Below are positions 9,040 to 16,712 of a stretch of DNA of 46,904 nucleotides, piece after piece. The stretch is from NCBI GenBank assembly GCA_023382265.1, contig JAMCPX010000021.1, forward strand, positions 1 to 46,904, given 5' to 3'. How positions within the stretch are numbered: the first letter of the stretch is position 1; the number at the start of each line of letters is the position of its first letter. The notes below the pieces were generated by a model. That model searched no databases. It was not told where the DNA came from and saw only the letters and a program-made list of their open reading frames with translations. Source of the DNA: Deltaproteobacteria bacterium. Its GTDB lineage: Bacteria > JAMCPX01. The translations under genes and the position numbers were made by a program.

Positions 9040-10110
9040 TTATTCTCCCGATTTATTTTTCTTACCCAATTCTCCTGCTTTATATCTGCGATACAGATCA
9101 AATAATATATGTATGAAAAGCACTGTTAAAGTAGATATTGTAAGGATCTCAAAAAACAATCCTATATAGTATATTATTCCCGAGCTTTTACTTTTATAAT
9201 TTACGTGTATTTTACCCTTGGTGAAGTCGATGTTCGCATTTGGATGACATCTACCGCAGGTCTTTACAAGATTTGCCTTATTTATTGATGATCTCGGATC
9301 AGATGCAGGCAGGATAAGATGCGCCCGATGACAGCTTGCGCAATTAGCAACCCTCACAGACCCGAATTCATCTGCTACCCCATGATAACTTTCTTTGTAT
9401 GTGCTTACACGTCCGCCTGGGATATTATATTTTTTTATGAGTTCTTTATTTTCATGGCATTTTGAACATATGTTAAGCACATGCGTAGGATAGATATTCG
9501 ATAATGGATCGTACTTTGCCAATATTAAATGCTTTCCATGACATGTTGTACATGTAGGAGCTGACTTGATGTTCTTATCAAGTACAGCAACACCATGAAT
9601 ACTTTCTACATATCTTTTATATTGTGTTTTATGACATTTGCCGCACGTGTATGCAACATCCCGGTGATTTACCGTAGAAAGCGGTGAATTAACTTTCTGA
9701 ACATTATGACCACCATGGCAATTCTGACATTTTGGAGCAGAAGGATCACCTTTATTGAGAAGCTCTCCGTGTATTGATTGAAAATAATCGTTTGCAGGAA
9801 TTGCATTATCAGGATTATCTTTATAATGGCATCTAAAACAGTTTACAGTACCCGGCTTCTTAAGATGGGGTATTTCCATAACATCCGCATGACAGTCTGT
9901 ACAATGCAGTTTATTATGGATAGAGTTCTCAAGCTCTTCCTTATTCACATACAGTTCCAGAACCTTCCCCCCGGGCATAACCTTTTTAAACCCCGGCCTG
10001 CCGTGGCACAAAAGACATTTCTTATACAACTTTACCTGAGCGGAGGCGTTTGAGGGAATAAAAGATAGTATGATAAAAAGAGACGTTAACAATTTAAGTG
10101 CTTTCATCAT
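9040..10110 (-). CDS. 9-heme c-type cytochrome with C-terminal membrane anchor
   Basis: Exported multiheme cytochrome. It has a signal peptide (hydrophobic core, cleavage near NASA/QV), then nine CxxCH motifs in order: CLLCH, CTDCH, CFRCH, CQNCH, CGKCH, CTTCH, CSKCH, CASCH and CGRCH. A single C-terminal membrane helix (about 315-337) and a basic cytosolic tail follow. I prefer the ATG at 10110 (AAGGG 6 bases upstream). A GTG at 10113 that overlaps the previous stop, and an ATG at 10107, are alternatives. It is paralogous to the 11-heme protein upstream: the segment SINKANLVKTCGRCHPNA is shared in both just before the anchor. It sits between two b-type cytochrome genes and probably docks with one of them. 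Confidence 0.9.
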   Translation of the reverse strand: MMKALKLLTSLFIILSFIPSNASAQVKLYKKCLLCHGRPGFKKVMPGGKVLELYVNKEELENSIHNKLHCTDCHADVMEIPHLKKPGTVNCFRCHYKDNPDNAIPANDYFQSIHGELLNKGDPSAPKCQNCHGGHNVQKVNSPLSTVNHRDVAYTCGKCHKTQYKRYVESIHGVAVLDKNIKSAPTCTTCHGKHLILAKYDPLSNIYPTHVLNICSKCHENKELIKKYNIPGGRVSTYKESYHGVADEFGSVRVANCASCHRAHLILPASDPRSSINKANLVKTCGRCHPNANIDFTKGKIHVNYKSKSSGIIYYIGLFFEILTISTLTVLFIHILFDLYRRYKAGELGKKNKSGE

Positions 10111-10112
10111 CA

Positions 10113-10781
10113 CTATCCCTTAATAATTTTCTCATATTCGAGTTTGTGATCCTGCTTTAATCGTTCTATAGATATCTTGCCATCAAGCCATGTCTTACTC
10201 ATGGGGAAATCCTCTGGATTAAGGTGTACATTGTAAAGATGAAAAAGGAATAAAACTATAAATATTAAAACCCCATCCCATCCATGCACAAGTAGGGTTA
10301 GGTCTATTACCCATTTGGGTAATACCGCCATAGACAAATTTACAAACCACAGGATCATCCCTGTAAAAATCATAATAATTGTACCGAAAACGACACCCCA
10401 GTACTGAAATTTTTGAAAATAATTATACTTATCAAATTCCGGCTGCTTTTTAGAAAGCCCAAGATTGAATGCAAGCTTCTGAAAAAAATCCTTGACGTCT
10501 TTCCACCGCGGTTTTATGTTCATCAGTTCTCTATGTCCCTCATCTGTAAATACCACCCAGTATGCATGATATACAACAAGCAGCATAAGAATTACTGCAA
10601 AGGTTCTATGAATCAATCCTCTTACCCAAATACCGCCTTCTAACCTTATCAGCCATTTAGAAAAAAGGTTATTGTGAAATTTAAGTACAATACCTGTAAG
10701 CGATAAAATTATCATAGAAACTAAGAGAATAATGTGTTGTATTCGTTGATTTTTAGAGAGCCGCTCTGCTGTGCTATTCAT
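10113..10781 (-). CDS. b-type cytochrome membrane subunit
   Basis: Membrane cytochrome b of 222 residues with about four helices and conserved histidines (RIQHIILL, LIHRTFAV, VVYHAYW and FLFHLYNVHLNP), probably binding two b hemes. The C-terminal NVHLNPEDFPMSKTWLDG closely parallels NVHFNPSRFPGSLVWWHG in the neighbour at 8120-9037, so the two are paralogues. AAGGAG lies 5-6 bases before its ATG. It overlaps the end of the 11-heme gene by 8 bp, which implies translational coupling, and the 9-heme gene follows immediately. Inferred role: exchange of electrons between menaquinol and the tail-anchored multiheme subunit. Confidence 0.88.
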   Translation of the reverse strand: MNSTAERLSKNQRIQHIILLVSMIILSLTGIVLKFHNNLFSKWLIRLEGGIWVRGLIHRTFAVILMLLVVYHAYWVVFTDEGHRELMNIKPRWKDVKDFFQKLAFNLGLSKKQPEFDKYNYFQKFQYWGVVFGTIIMIFTGMILWFVNLSMAVLPKWVIDLTLLVHGWDGVLIFIVLFLFHLYNVHLNPEDFPMSKTWLDGKISIERLKQDHKLEYEKIIKG

Positions 10782-12000
10782 GCTTTCTCCTTATGATTTT
10801 TTTTCTACGGATGTTTATAAGATCAAATATTACATACACTACAAAGATTGTGATTAAAATACCTATAAACCATGTATAAAATATCCTTACATAGTACGGT
10901 CCCTTCTCTCCATGCTTATTGACAATTACGTGGATTTTACCTTTAACAAAATCAGCACTTGCATTTGGATGACATCTTCCGCATGTCTTTACAAGATTTG
11001 CCTTATTTATTGATGATCTCGGATCACTTGACGGCAGTATTTCATGGGTTCCATGACAGCTTGCACAATTTGCTGCTTCAAGATTCCCGAATTTAAGTGC
11101 TATTCCATGAAAACTATTTTCATAAGTAGATAACCTTCCAAGCGGTAAATTATACTTTTTTGCCATTGTTACCGAGCTATGGCATTTTGAGCATGTTGTT
11201 GGTATGTTTTTAGCGTAAACACTCGACTTAGGATTCGTTGGTTTTAGGATTTTGTGCTCTCCATGACAATCAGTACAAACAGGTGCAGCCATTATGTGCT
11301 TATCCTTTACAGCGTGCCAGTGAATGCTTTGCACATATTTTGCATATATTGGTTCATGGCATTTTGAGCATGTTACCGGAATATTAAGTTTGTTTATTTT
11401 TGAGTTTTGATCAGTAGAGGGTTCTATATCATGCGAGCCGTGACAATCGGTACAAACGGCTGCGACAGAAATACCTTTTTTAAGAAAGGCGACGCCATGA
11501 ACACTTTCCTTATAAGAGTTTACCCATTCATAACCCGATTTGGTTGTCTCTTCATCAACGGGTTGTTCTTTGTGACAATTAGCGCAGATGTTAATCATGG
11601 CTTTTTTCCCCGCAGTTGATTCAAGATATGGCTTGCCTTTAATATCATGGGAGCCATGACAGGTAACGCAACCGGGTCCGTTGGAGACTTTACTATGAAT
11701 ACTTTTAAAAAATGACTCTGCCTGCTGTTTATGACATCTTGCACAATTTACCTTTGCTGTCGGATTTTTGTGAGGATACCCTTTGATCTCAGTATGACAC
11801 TGTATACAGCTTATTCCGGTATGTGCAGATCCTGTTATTTTATCTGGGGCTATGTACATACCTTTTTGATCTACATGAGGGAATTGGCTATAAAAATCTT
11901 TTTTTCCATGACAGCTCATACAATCAGTATTGTACGCGCCATAAGCACTGCTATAAATTAACAGTATAGCTCCTGCCAATAGTATTACTTTTTTTTTCAT
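10774..12000 (-). CDS. 11-heme c-type cytochrome with C-terminal membrane anchor
   Basis: First gene of the cytochrome operon, 408 residues. A signal peptide (MKKKVILLAGAILLIYSSAYG) precedes eleven CxxCH motifs: CMSCH, CIQCH, CARCH, CVTCH, CANCH, CTDCH, CSKCH, CTDCH, CSKCH, CASCH and CGRCH. A membrane helix near 375-397 and a strongly basic tail (RRKKIIRRKHE) close the protein. Internal similarity between blocks (CTDCHG followed by CSKCH, twice) suggests growth by heme-module duplication. The family resembles multiheme subunits of bc-type menaquinol complexes in metal-reducing bacteria, but that assignment is inference. GAGG lies 7-8 bases upstream of the ATG. Confidence 0.9.
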   Translation of the reverse strand: MKKKVILLAGAILLIYSSAYGAYNTDCMSCHGKKDFYSQFPHVDQKGMYIAPDKITGSAHTGISCIQCHTEIKGYPHKNPTAKVNCARCHKQQAESFFKSIHSKVSNGPGCVTCHGSHDIKGKPYLESTAGKKAMINICANCHKEQPVDEETTKSGYEWVNSYKESVHGVAFLKKGISVAAVCTDCHGSHDIEPSTDQNSKINKLNIPVTCSKCHEPIYAKYVQSIHWHAVKDKHIMAAPVCTDCHGEHKILKPTNPKSSVYAKNIPTTCSKCHSSVTMAKKYNLPLGRLSTYENSFHGIALKFGNLEAANCASCHGTHEILPSSDPRSSINKANLVKTCGRCHPNASADFVKGKIHVIVNKHGEKGPYYVRIFYTWFIGILITIFVVYVIFDLINIRRKKIIRRKHE

Positions 12001-12103
12001 TTATTGCCTCTTCAACAAGCTATAGTTATTTGTATACATTATTTTGTATATAATTTATTTATTTTCAGGTCAACAAAAAACGGAACACGCTCTTTAAAAC
12101 TGT

Positions 12104-12132
12104 TTGACATTCTCGCATTATATTGGTTTTAA
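12104..12132 (+). promoter_or_regulatory. Possible sigma70 promoter for the phasin-like gene
   Basis: TTGACA at 12104-12109 (perfect -35) is followed after 17 bases by TTTTAA at 12127-12132, a poor -10. It lies 22 bp ahead of the ATG at 12154. The -10 match is weak, so the call rests mainly on the -35 and the position in a divergent intergenic gap. Confidence 0.3.
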
Positions 12133-12153
12133 AAAGTGAGGAGGTGTGAATCA

Positions 12154-12492
12154 ATGAAGCAAACACATTTCGGTGTCTTTAACAAAAAGAGAATAGGTGA
12201 GTTAGCTCTAAAATTATTGTCATCAAGACCGGTACAGCCTGTAATGAGTAAAACATTTGAAGCTGCTATGAAGCTGAAACAGGGATTTGATTCTGTAATG
12301 CCTGCGGTTTTATCAATCCTAAACCTACCTTCTGTAAGTGATGTACGGAGACTTAATGAAGAAGTTGTAAAACTTGGGAATAAGCTTGATCACCTGATTG
12401 CCCAAACGCGATCTAAAGATAAAAAGGAACAGGATCATTTACCTAAAAATGAAGATAGCGAAACAGCCTCCCCGCAAAAGAGAGTGAATTAA
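12154..12492 (+). CDS. Phasin-like / polyhydroxyalkanoate-associated small protein
   Basis: Small helical protein of 112 residues. The start at 12154 is chosen because GAGGAGGT lies just before it; the longer in-frame GTG start at 12136 would place that ribosome site inside the gene. The segment LPSVSDVRRLNEEVVKLGNK is typical of phasin-type and PHA granule-associated proteins (a LPT/SxxDVxxLxxxLxxLxxKLDxL heptad coiled coil). The C-terminal 25 residues are charged and probably disordered. The nearby patatin-like lipase might be functionally linked to lipid or granule metabolism, but this is only context. It shares the TTAA at its stop with the convergent patatin gene. Confidence 0.55.
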   Translation: MKQTHFGVFNKKRIGELALKLLSSRPVQPVMSKTFEAAMKLKQGFDSVMPAVLSILNLPSVSDVRRLNEEVVKLGNKLDHLIAQTRSKDKKEQDHLPKNEDSETASPQKRVN

Positions 12493-13547
12493 CTCACTAC
12501 TTGTAAAACAGATTTTTTTACATCACTTATTCTTTTTTTTATCTTTTCTGAAGCGGTTAGAGAAAGCTCTTTTTGTGATTCTATATCTTTGAGCAAATAT
12601 TTTATGTGCGGTATTTTTTTCCATGTTGCAATAGCTCCTGCTGCAACAAATTCAAGCCGGCTTTTGTGAGGTATGTAACCTGGATTACTTGAATAAAAGT
12701 CACCGACATTGGGGACTATTTTTACATCAGCATCGGTGCCCCATTTTTGTTTATCAAAGTTTCTTCCAAATACTGCCATTGTTCTTAAAAGTGCTTTTAT
12801 AGGTTTTCTGTCCAGATCTTTCATATTTTTTGTTCCATATTCGAGAGCGGTCCCTACAGTTGTGATGATGGGTTTGGCGATGTTACTTGAAGTCATGAGT
12901 TTTAGTATTCTGGATAACGAAAAACCGCTGCCGTATAGATATTCATTATATATGTTAACTATTGAGACTATAATAATGTCCGCACCCCTTTGCCTTAGCC
13001 AATCAACAGGGACATCGTTGCCAAACGAACCGTCTACAAGTATCATATCATCTATTTTTGCGGGTTTCCACGCCCCCGGTATTGCACATGATGCATATAT
13101 TGCATCTCTAAGATACCCTTCGCTTATATAAACTGTTTTACCTGATCTTATGTCAAGTGCCGTAATCTCAAGCGGTATTTTAACATCATCGAAAGTAGCG
13201 TCACCAAAAAGCTCTTTTAACCAGCTTCTGAAATATGACGAATCAAAAAGCTCACTGCCTTTACGCTTTTTAAATTGGAAAATGGATCTGCTCTTTAATG
13301 TATTTTCAAATGCCTCCCAGCTTGCATGATAGCCATAAAGGGAATATAGACCTGCTACTATTGAACCGGCACTGCTGCCTGCTATAAAATCTATTGGGAC
13401 AAACTCATTATAAAGTACCCTTAATACACCAACATGCGCCACACCTCTTATTGCCCCTCCACTCAGACATAATCCTATTTTTAATGGTGTTCTTTTTTTT
13501 CTGGCATCTTCATTGATCATATTTTCTAAAGGTCTTTTGTTCGTCAT
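12489..13547 (-). CDS. Patatin-like phospholipase (RssA/NTE family)
   Basis: Predicted cytosolic serine esterase of 352 residues. The oxyanion loop SGGAIRG (about 29-35), the nucleophile elbow GSSAG (57-61, Ser59) and the catalytic aspartate in VDGSFGNDVP (Asp172) form the Ser-Asp dyad of patatins. The usual DG[GA] is DGS here. I start at ATG 13547, where GAGG lies 5 bases upstream; the longer frame to 13592 has no ribosome site. The C-terminal 60 residues, with basic heptads, lie outside the core domain. Its stop overlaps the stop of the convergent phasin-like gene by 3 bp within TTAA. Substrate unknown. Confidence 0.88.
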   Translation of the reverse strand: MTNKRPLENMINEDARKKRTPLKIGLCLSGGAIRGVAHVGVLRVLYNEFVPIDFIAGSSAGSIVAGLYSLYGYHASWEAFENTLKSRSIFQFKKRKGSELFDSSYFRSWLKELFGDATFDDVKIPLEITALDIRSGKTVYISEGYLRDAIYASCAIPGAWKPAKIDDMILVDGSFGNDVPVDWLRQRGADIIIVSIVNIYNEYLYGSGFSLSRILKLMTSSNIAKPIITTVGTALEYGTKNMKDLDRKPIKALLRTMAVFGRNFDKQKWGTDADVKIVPNVGDFYSSNPGYIPHKSRLEFVAAGAIATWKKIPHIKYLLKDIESQKELSLTASEKIKKRISDVKKSVLQVVS

Positions 13548-13630
13548 ATTCACCTCTTTTATAGAGTATACCATTATCAAATTACTATGCAAGATAAAAT
13601 GATATTATATATATTAAAAAAATCATCTAT

Positions 13631-14698
13631 TTACATATTGAACGGCTGTTCTCTCCAGTAAAGTATTGTAAATGCGTGGGTTTGTCTATTTCTGTATACC
13701 ACTGTCCTTATAACATAAGAACCGCTTTCATTAATTATTCCGATACCATCAATAGAAAAGTAATCACTTTTGACATCAATATATCCATTAACAGCCTGAA
13801 CAGCCGGATTGTTGAGATCAATACCGATCTTTACAAGCTCGTTTGTAAAATCGCCAATACTTAAGAAAGGTTTCTGTTGGCGTGCAGAAATTATATCTTG
13901 AACCTGAGAATCATCAAGATTGTACATCGCTGCCAGAAGTAAGGGAGATGCTGTGTTGACATTGATCCTGTATGGAGATGCGGGATTATAAAACTCTGGA
14001 AACACTGTAAAGTATGGACTGTCCATTGCATCAGGCACAGGTAAAACTCCAGCCTTGTCTGAACCTCCCATAAGCAGGTTAAAGGTTTTGGGGTTTATTC
14101 CTTTGATCATGTTCAGTTCCGTTATTGAATCCATTGGTGCATCCTTTGCAGTATATGGAGGTGTCAAGCCCTCATAATAATCGCTTTTTGCACCGTTCGG
14201 TCTTGGCATCTCTCCAGAGGTTATCCAGTCCTCAATTGCATCAACAACAGAGGGATCAAGTTTTAATTTCTCGAACATGTTCCTGCATATTCCATCAAGT
14301 GTATGGTTTATAGTAATAGTATCGGAACCGACAAGTGCATTCAAATCAAATTTACCCGATTCATCACTTATCAAGCCTCGTGCTATGCCAATTGTTTGAT
14401 CCTTTATCGTAATGGGTAAAGGGAAATTTGGTATCTGAGACCACAACTGCATACCCGTATTAAGCTCTCCATAAACCTCATAGTCAGCATTGGGACTTAT
14501 ATTCATATCGGACAGTAATATGCTTTTTTCTATATCTATAGCTGCAATAGATATGCGCCGCGCCTGTACGCTGTCCCTTATACGCATGGTAATATCCATG
14601 TTCACCCTTGTCGTATATGCAAACTCAACGACAACAGCAGACAGTATAGCTATGACGAGCAAAACGATGATCAGCACCTGCCCTTTTATCCCGCTCAT
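13631..14698 (-). CDS. gspK: Type II secretion minor pseudopilin GspK
   Basis: Tip pseudopilin of the type II secretion pseudopilus, 355 residues. The N-terminus GQVLIIVLLVIAILSAVVVE, with a glycine before the hydrophobic helix, is the cleaved prepilin-type signal of GspK, which lacks the usual FTLIE. A large globular domain follows with helix-hairpin-helix-like stretches (SPLLLAAMYNLDDSQVQDII and SITELNMIKGINPKTFNLL), characteristic of GspK. Its ATG overlaps the gspJ stop (ATGA), so the two are coupled. It is the last gene of the gsp run and ends 84 bp before the patatin gene. Confidence 0.88.
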   Translation of the reverse strand: MSGIKGQVLIIVLLVIAILSAVVVEFAYTTRVNMDITMRIRDSVQARRISIAAIDIEKSILLSDMNISPNADYEVYGELNTGMQLWSQIPNFPLPITIKDQTIGIARGLISDESGKFDLNALVGSDTITINHTLDGICRNMFEKLKLDPSVVDAIEDWITSGEMPRPNGAKSDYYEGLTPPYTAKDAPMDSITELNMIKGINPKTFNLLMGGSDKAGVLPVPDAMDSPYFTVFPEFYNPASPYRINVNTASPLLLAAMYNLDDSQVQDIISARQQKPFLSIGDFTNELVKIGIDLNNPAVQAVNGYIDVKSDYFSIDGIGIINESGSYVIRTVVYRNRQTHAFTILYWREQPFNM

Positions 14699-15348
14699 TG
14701 AGCCATCCTAAGGTGAACTATCTCTCTGAATGGTATCTCAGCTCCGCTTTTGTCTTTAAGTATGATCTCAATAAGAACAGCGTAAGGCAGATAGCCCCTT
14801 CCCGAAAGTCTTGTATCCCATTGATTCGTCCACTGATTTACATGAGAATCAAAATACAGCAGCGTGAGACTCACAACCCGATCACTGACTACAAACCCTG
14901 GCCCCTGTGTTAGCGGCGCTGTTGTAAAGAATGGAGTCTCGTATCTGATCATAGATACAATCGTTTTATCTGGATCAATTTTAAAATCGTATCCTATTGC
15001 TGAATAATCGGAGCCTAAAATGCCGTTTGCTATAGGAATATTAACGTGAGAAAGCGAATCAAAATACAGTTTATCAAGGGGATTCCCCTTCCATTCATCG
15101 CTTATCCCGACAAAATATGTATAAGGGCTTATGCTTCCGGCAGGGGATACGGAAAGGTATGCCGATGTTATCTCTCTTTGCATGTGAAGTAATATCTCTC
15201 TGCCGATCTGGTAAATCGCATTTCTGTGTTCTACATAAGATTTTGCCCTGAACGCCGTAAAAAAAGAAAGGTATATGAAGGATAGTATAACCGCAAGTAT
15301 GGATAAGGAGATCAAAGCCTCTATCAATGTAAACCCGGATTTTTTCAT
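14695..15348 (-). CDS. gspJ: Type II secretion minor pseudopilin GspJ
   Basis: Minor pseudopilin of 217 residues with a short basic leader and the cleavage site MKKSG/FTLIEALISLSIL, followed by the N-terminal assembly helix and a beta-rich head (MIRYETPFF, VVSLTLLYFDS). Its position between gspI and gspK, with 4-bp overlaps on both sides, supports the assignment. It should form the pseudopilus tip with GspI and GspK. Confidence 0.88.
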   Translation of the reverse strand: MKKSGFTLIEALISLSILAVILSFIYLSFFTAFRAKSYVEHRNAIYQIGREILLHMQREITSAYLSVSPAGSISPYTYFVGISDEWKGNPLDKLYFDSLSHVNIPIANGILGSDYSAIGYDFKIDPDKTIVSMIRYETPFFTTAPLTQGPGFVVSDRVVSLTLLYFDSHVNQWTNQWDTRLSGRGYLPYAVLIEIILKDKSGAEIPFREIVHLRMAQ

Positions 15349-15770
15349 ATCTGTGGTACCATCGCATGAGTTTTAATATAATCTATGAGTGTAAAATTAT
15401 CGGTATTACCGTGAAACTGCCAGCTTACGTTAACCAAAATTATCGGAGGTAGGTTTAAAGGTAAATCTATTGGCAGACCTATTCCCGTATCCGTTTTTAC
15501 GTCGATTTTAAATGATGGAAACTGTTGTGAGAAAGATTTTATCGGCGGGCTAAAACTCCCAAACTCAGCTTTTATCTGTTCCTCTTCAAGCCTATAGTTT
15601 GCAAGCATCATTGCTATACTGAGATCATTTGTATAGTTTGATGCATCTATATTCTGATTCTCTAAAGATTGTATTGAAAGCAGCCCTACAGCCAGGATAG
15701 CAACCCCGACCAGAAGTTCAAGCAGTGAGAACCCCTTCTCAAGATGATGGCGGTTCGACATATTTATCAT
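15345..15770 (-). CDS. gspI: Type II secretion minor pseudopilin GspI
   Basis: Minor pseudopilin with the cleavage site EKG/FSLLELLVGVAILAVG and a small beta-rich head of about 115 residues. Three in-frame ATGs exist at 15782, 15770 and 15761. I prefer 15770 because GGAG lies 10 bases upstream, whereas at 15782 it touches the start codon. The gene starts inside the end of gspH and overlaps gspJ by 4 bp. Confidence 0.82.
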   Translation of the reverse strand: MINMSNRHHLEKGFSLLELLVGVAILAVGLLSIQSLENQNIDASNYTNDLSIAMMLANYRLEEEQIKAEFGSFSPPIKSFSQQFPSFKIDVKTDTGIGLPIDLPLNLPPIILVNVSWQFHGNTDNFTLIDYIKTHAMVPQI

Positions 15771-16272
15771 ATATTGCCACATCTCCTGTAAAAGGATTTA
15801 CCTCAAGGGAATAAACATCGCCTTTATCGTCTTCAAGATGAATAAGTGTGTACGGCATGTAGCCCTGCGGATAAACCTGAACAGAAACCTCAGTAGCATC
15901 ACTGCTCACTGTGTCTGTATTTATAATTATATCTTTAATTTTTATGCCCTGTGGAAGTTTCTCGGGCTTACCGAGTACATCAGTATCATATTTCCATTCG
16001 CATACATTGGTCTCAAGAGATGGTACACATTTTTCCACCCAGTATTCATTTTTTGCAAGATCAAACTTTATACGATATGTTATTCCCTGTGAGAAGGCTG
16101 ACTTTGCATACACATATCTTATAGTTGATGCCATCCTCTGTGCGGATGTCCTTAGCTCTACACCTGTTAAATCCATCAATCTCGGGATAACAAGAGCCAA
16201 CACTATCAAAATAATAAACAATACAACCGTTAGCTCTATAAGAGTAAACGCACTTTGCTTAAACTTATTCAT
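15739..16272 (-). CDS. gspH: Type II secretion minor pseudopilin GspH
   Basis: Pseudopilin of 177 residues with MNKFKQSA/FTLIELTVVLF at its start. The residue before the cleavage site is alanine, where prepilins normally have glycine; alanine is tolerated by some prepilin peptidases, but this is unusual. The head domain contains the RMASTIRYVYAKSAF segment typical of GspH/FimT. It overlaps gspG upstream by 8 bp and gspI downstream. Confidence 0.82.
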   Translation of the reverse strand: MNKFKQSAFTLIELTVVLFIILIVLALVIPRLMDLTGVELRTSAQRMASTIRYVYAKSAFSQGITYRIKFDLAKNEYWVEKCVPSLETNVCEWKYDTDVLGKPEKLPQGIKIKDIIINTDTVSSDATEVSVQVYPQGYMPYTLIHLEDDKGDVYSLEVNPFTGDVAIYDKYVEPPSS

Positions 16273-16702
16273 TCACATCCCAGTTTGTTATTACCCCCTT
16301 ATTATCTGCAGCACCCTGCTTACCGTTCGGTCCATAAGACATTATCACATATGGTTTTCCATCGGGCGCAGGACTCATATACACATAATCATTATCCCAT
16401 GGATCCTTTGGGATATGACCGCCCTCTATATAGCCGCCGTCTCTCCAGCAGCATGGAATCTGTCCGGTTGTTGGTTTGTCCGTAAGGGCTTTTAAGCCCT
16501 GTTCTGTTGTTGGATACATATGGTTGTCAAGGTAATAAAGTTTCAGGGCAGTTTCTAATGACTTTATGTCCGCCCGTGCCTTTACTTTATCCGCTTCTTC
16601 TTTTCTCGGAATCACATTAACAGCAACAAGTGTTGCGAGCAAACCTATGATCAGTACTACTACCATTATCTCTATAAGCGTAAAACCTGTTTCTTTTTTC
16701 AT
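16265..16702 (-). CDS. gspG: Type II secretion major pseudopilin GspG
   Basis: Major pseudopilin that polymerises into the periplasmic piston. I start at ATG 16702 (AGGAGG 6 bases upstream); a longer in-frame ATG at 16723 lies inside the end of gspF and would bury the ribosome site. The 145-residue product has the leader MKKETG/FTLIEIMVVVLII, the helix with VIPRKEEADKVKARADIKS, and the family hallmarks YPTTEQGLKAL and IPKDPWDNDYVY. The C-terminal calcium-loop region is SYGPNGKQGAADNKG. An unusual CCWRDGGYIEG insertion sits before the IPKDPW motif. Confidence 0.93.
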   Translation of the reverse strand: MKKETGFTLIEIMVVVLIIGLLATLVAVNVIPRKEEADKVKARADIKSLETALKLYYLDNHMYPTTEQGLKALTDKPTTGQIPCCWRDGGYIEGGHIPKDPWDNDYVYMSPAPDGKPYVIMSYGPNGKQGAADNKGVITNWDVNE

Positions 16703-16712
16703 GATTTTCCTC

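Noticed and set aside
15911-16495. A 194-codon plus-strand frame opposite gspH/gspG
   Set aside because: Antisense to two confident pseudopilin genes, with no domain recognised. Shadow frame.
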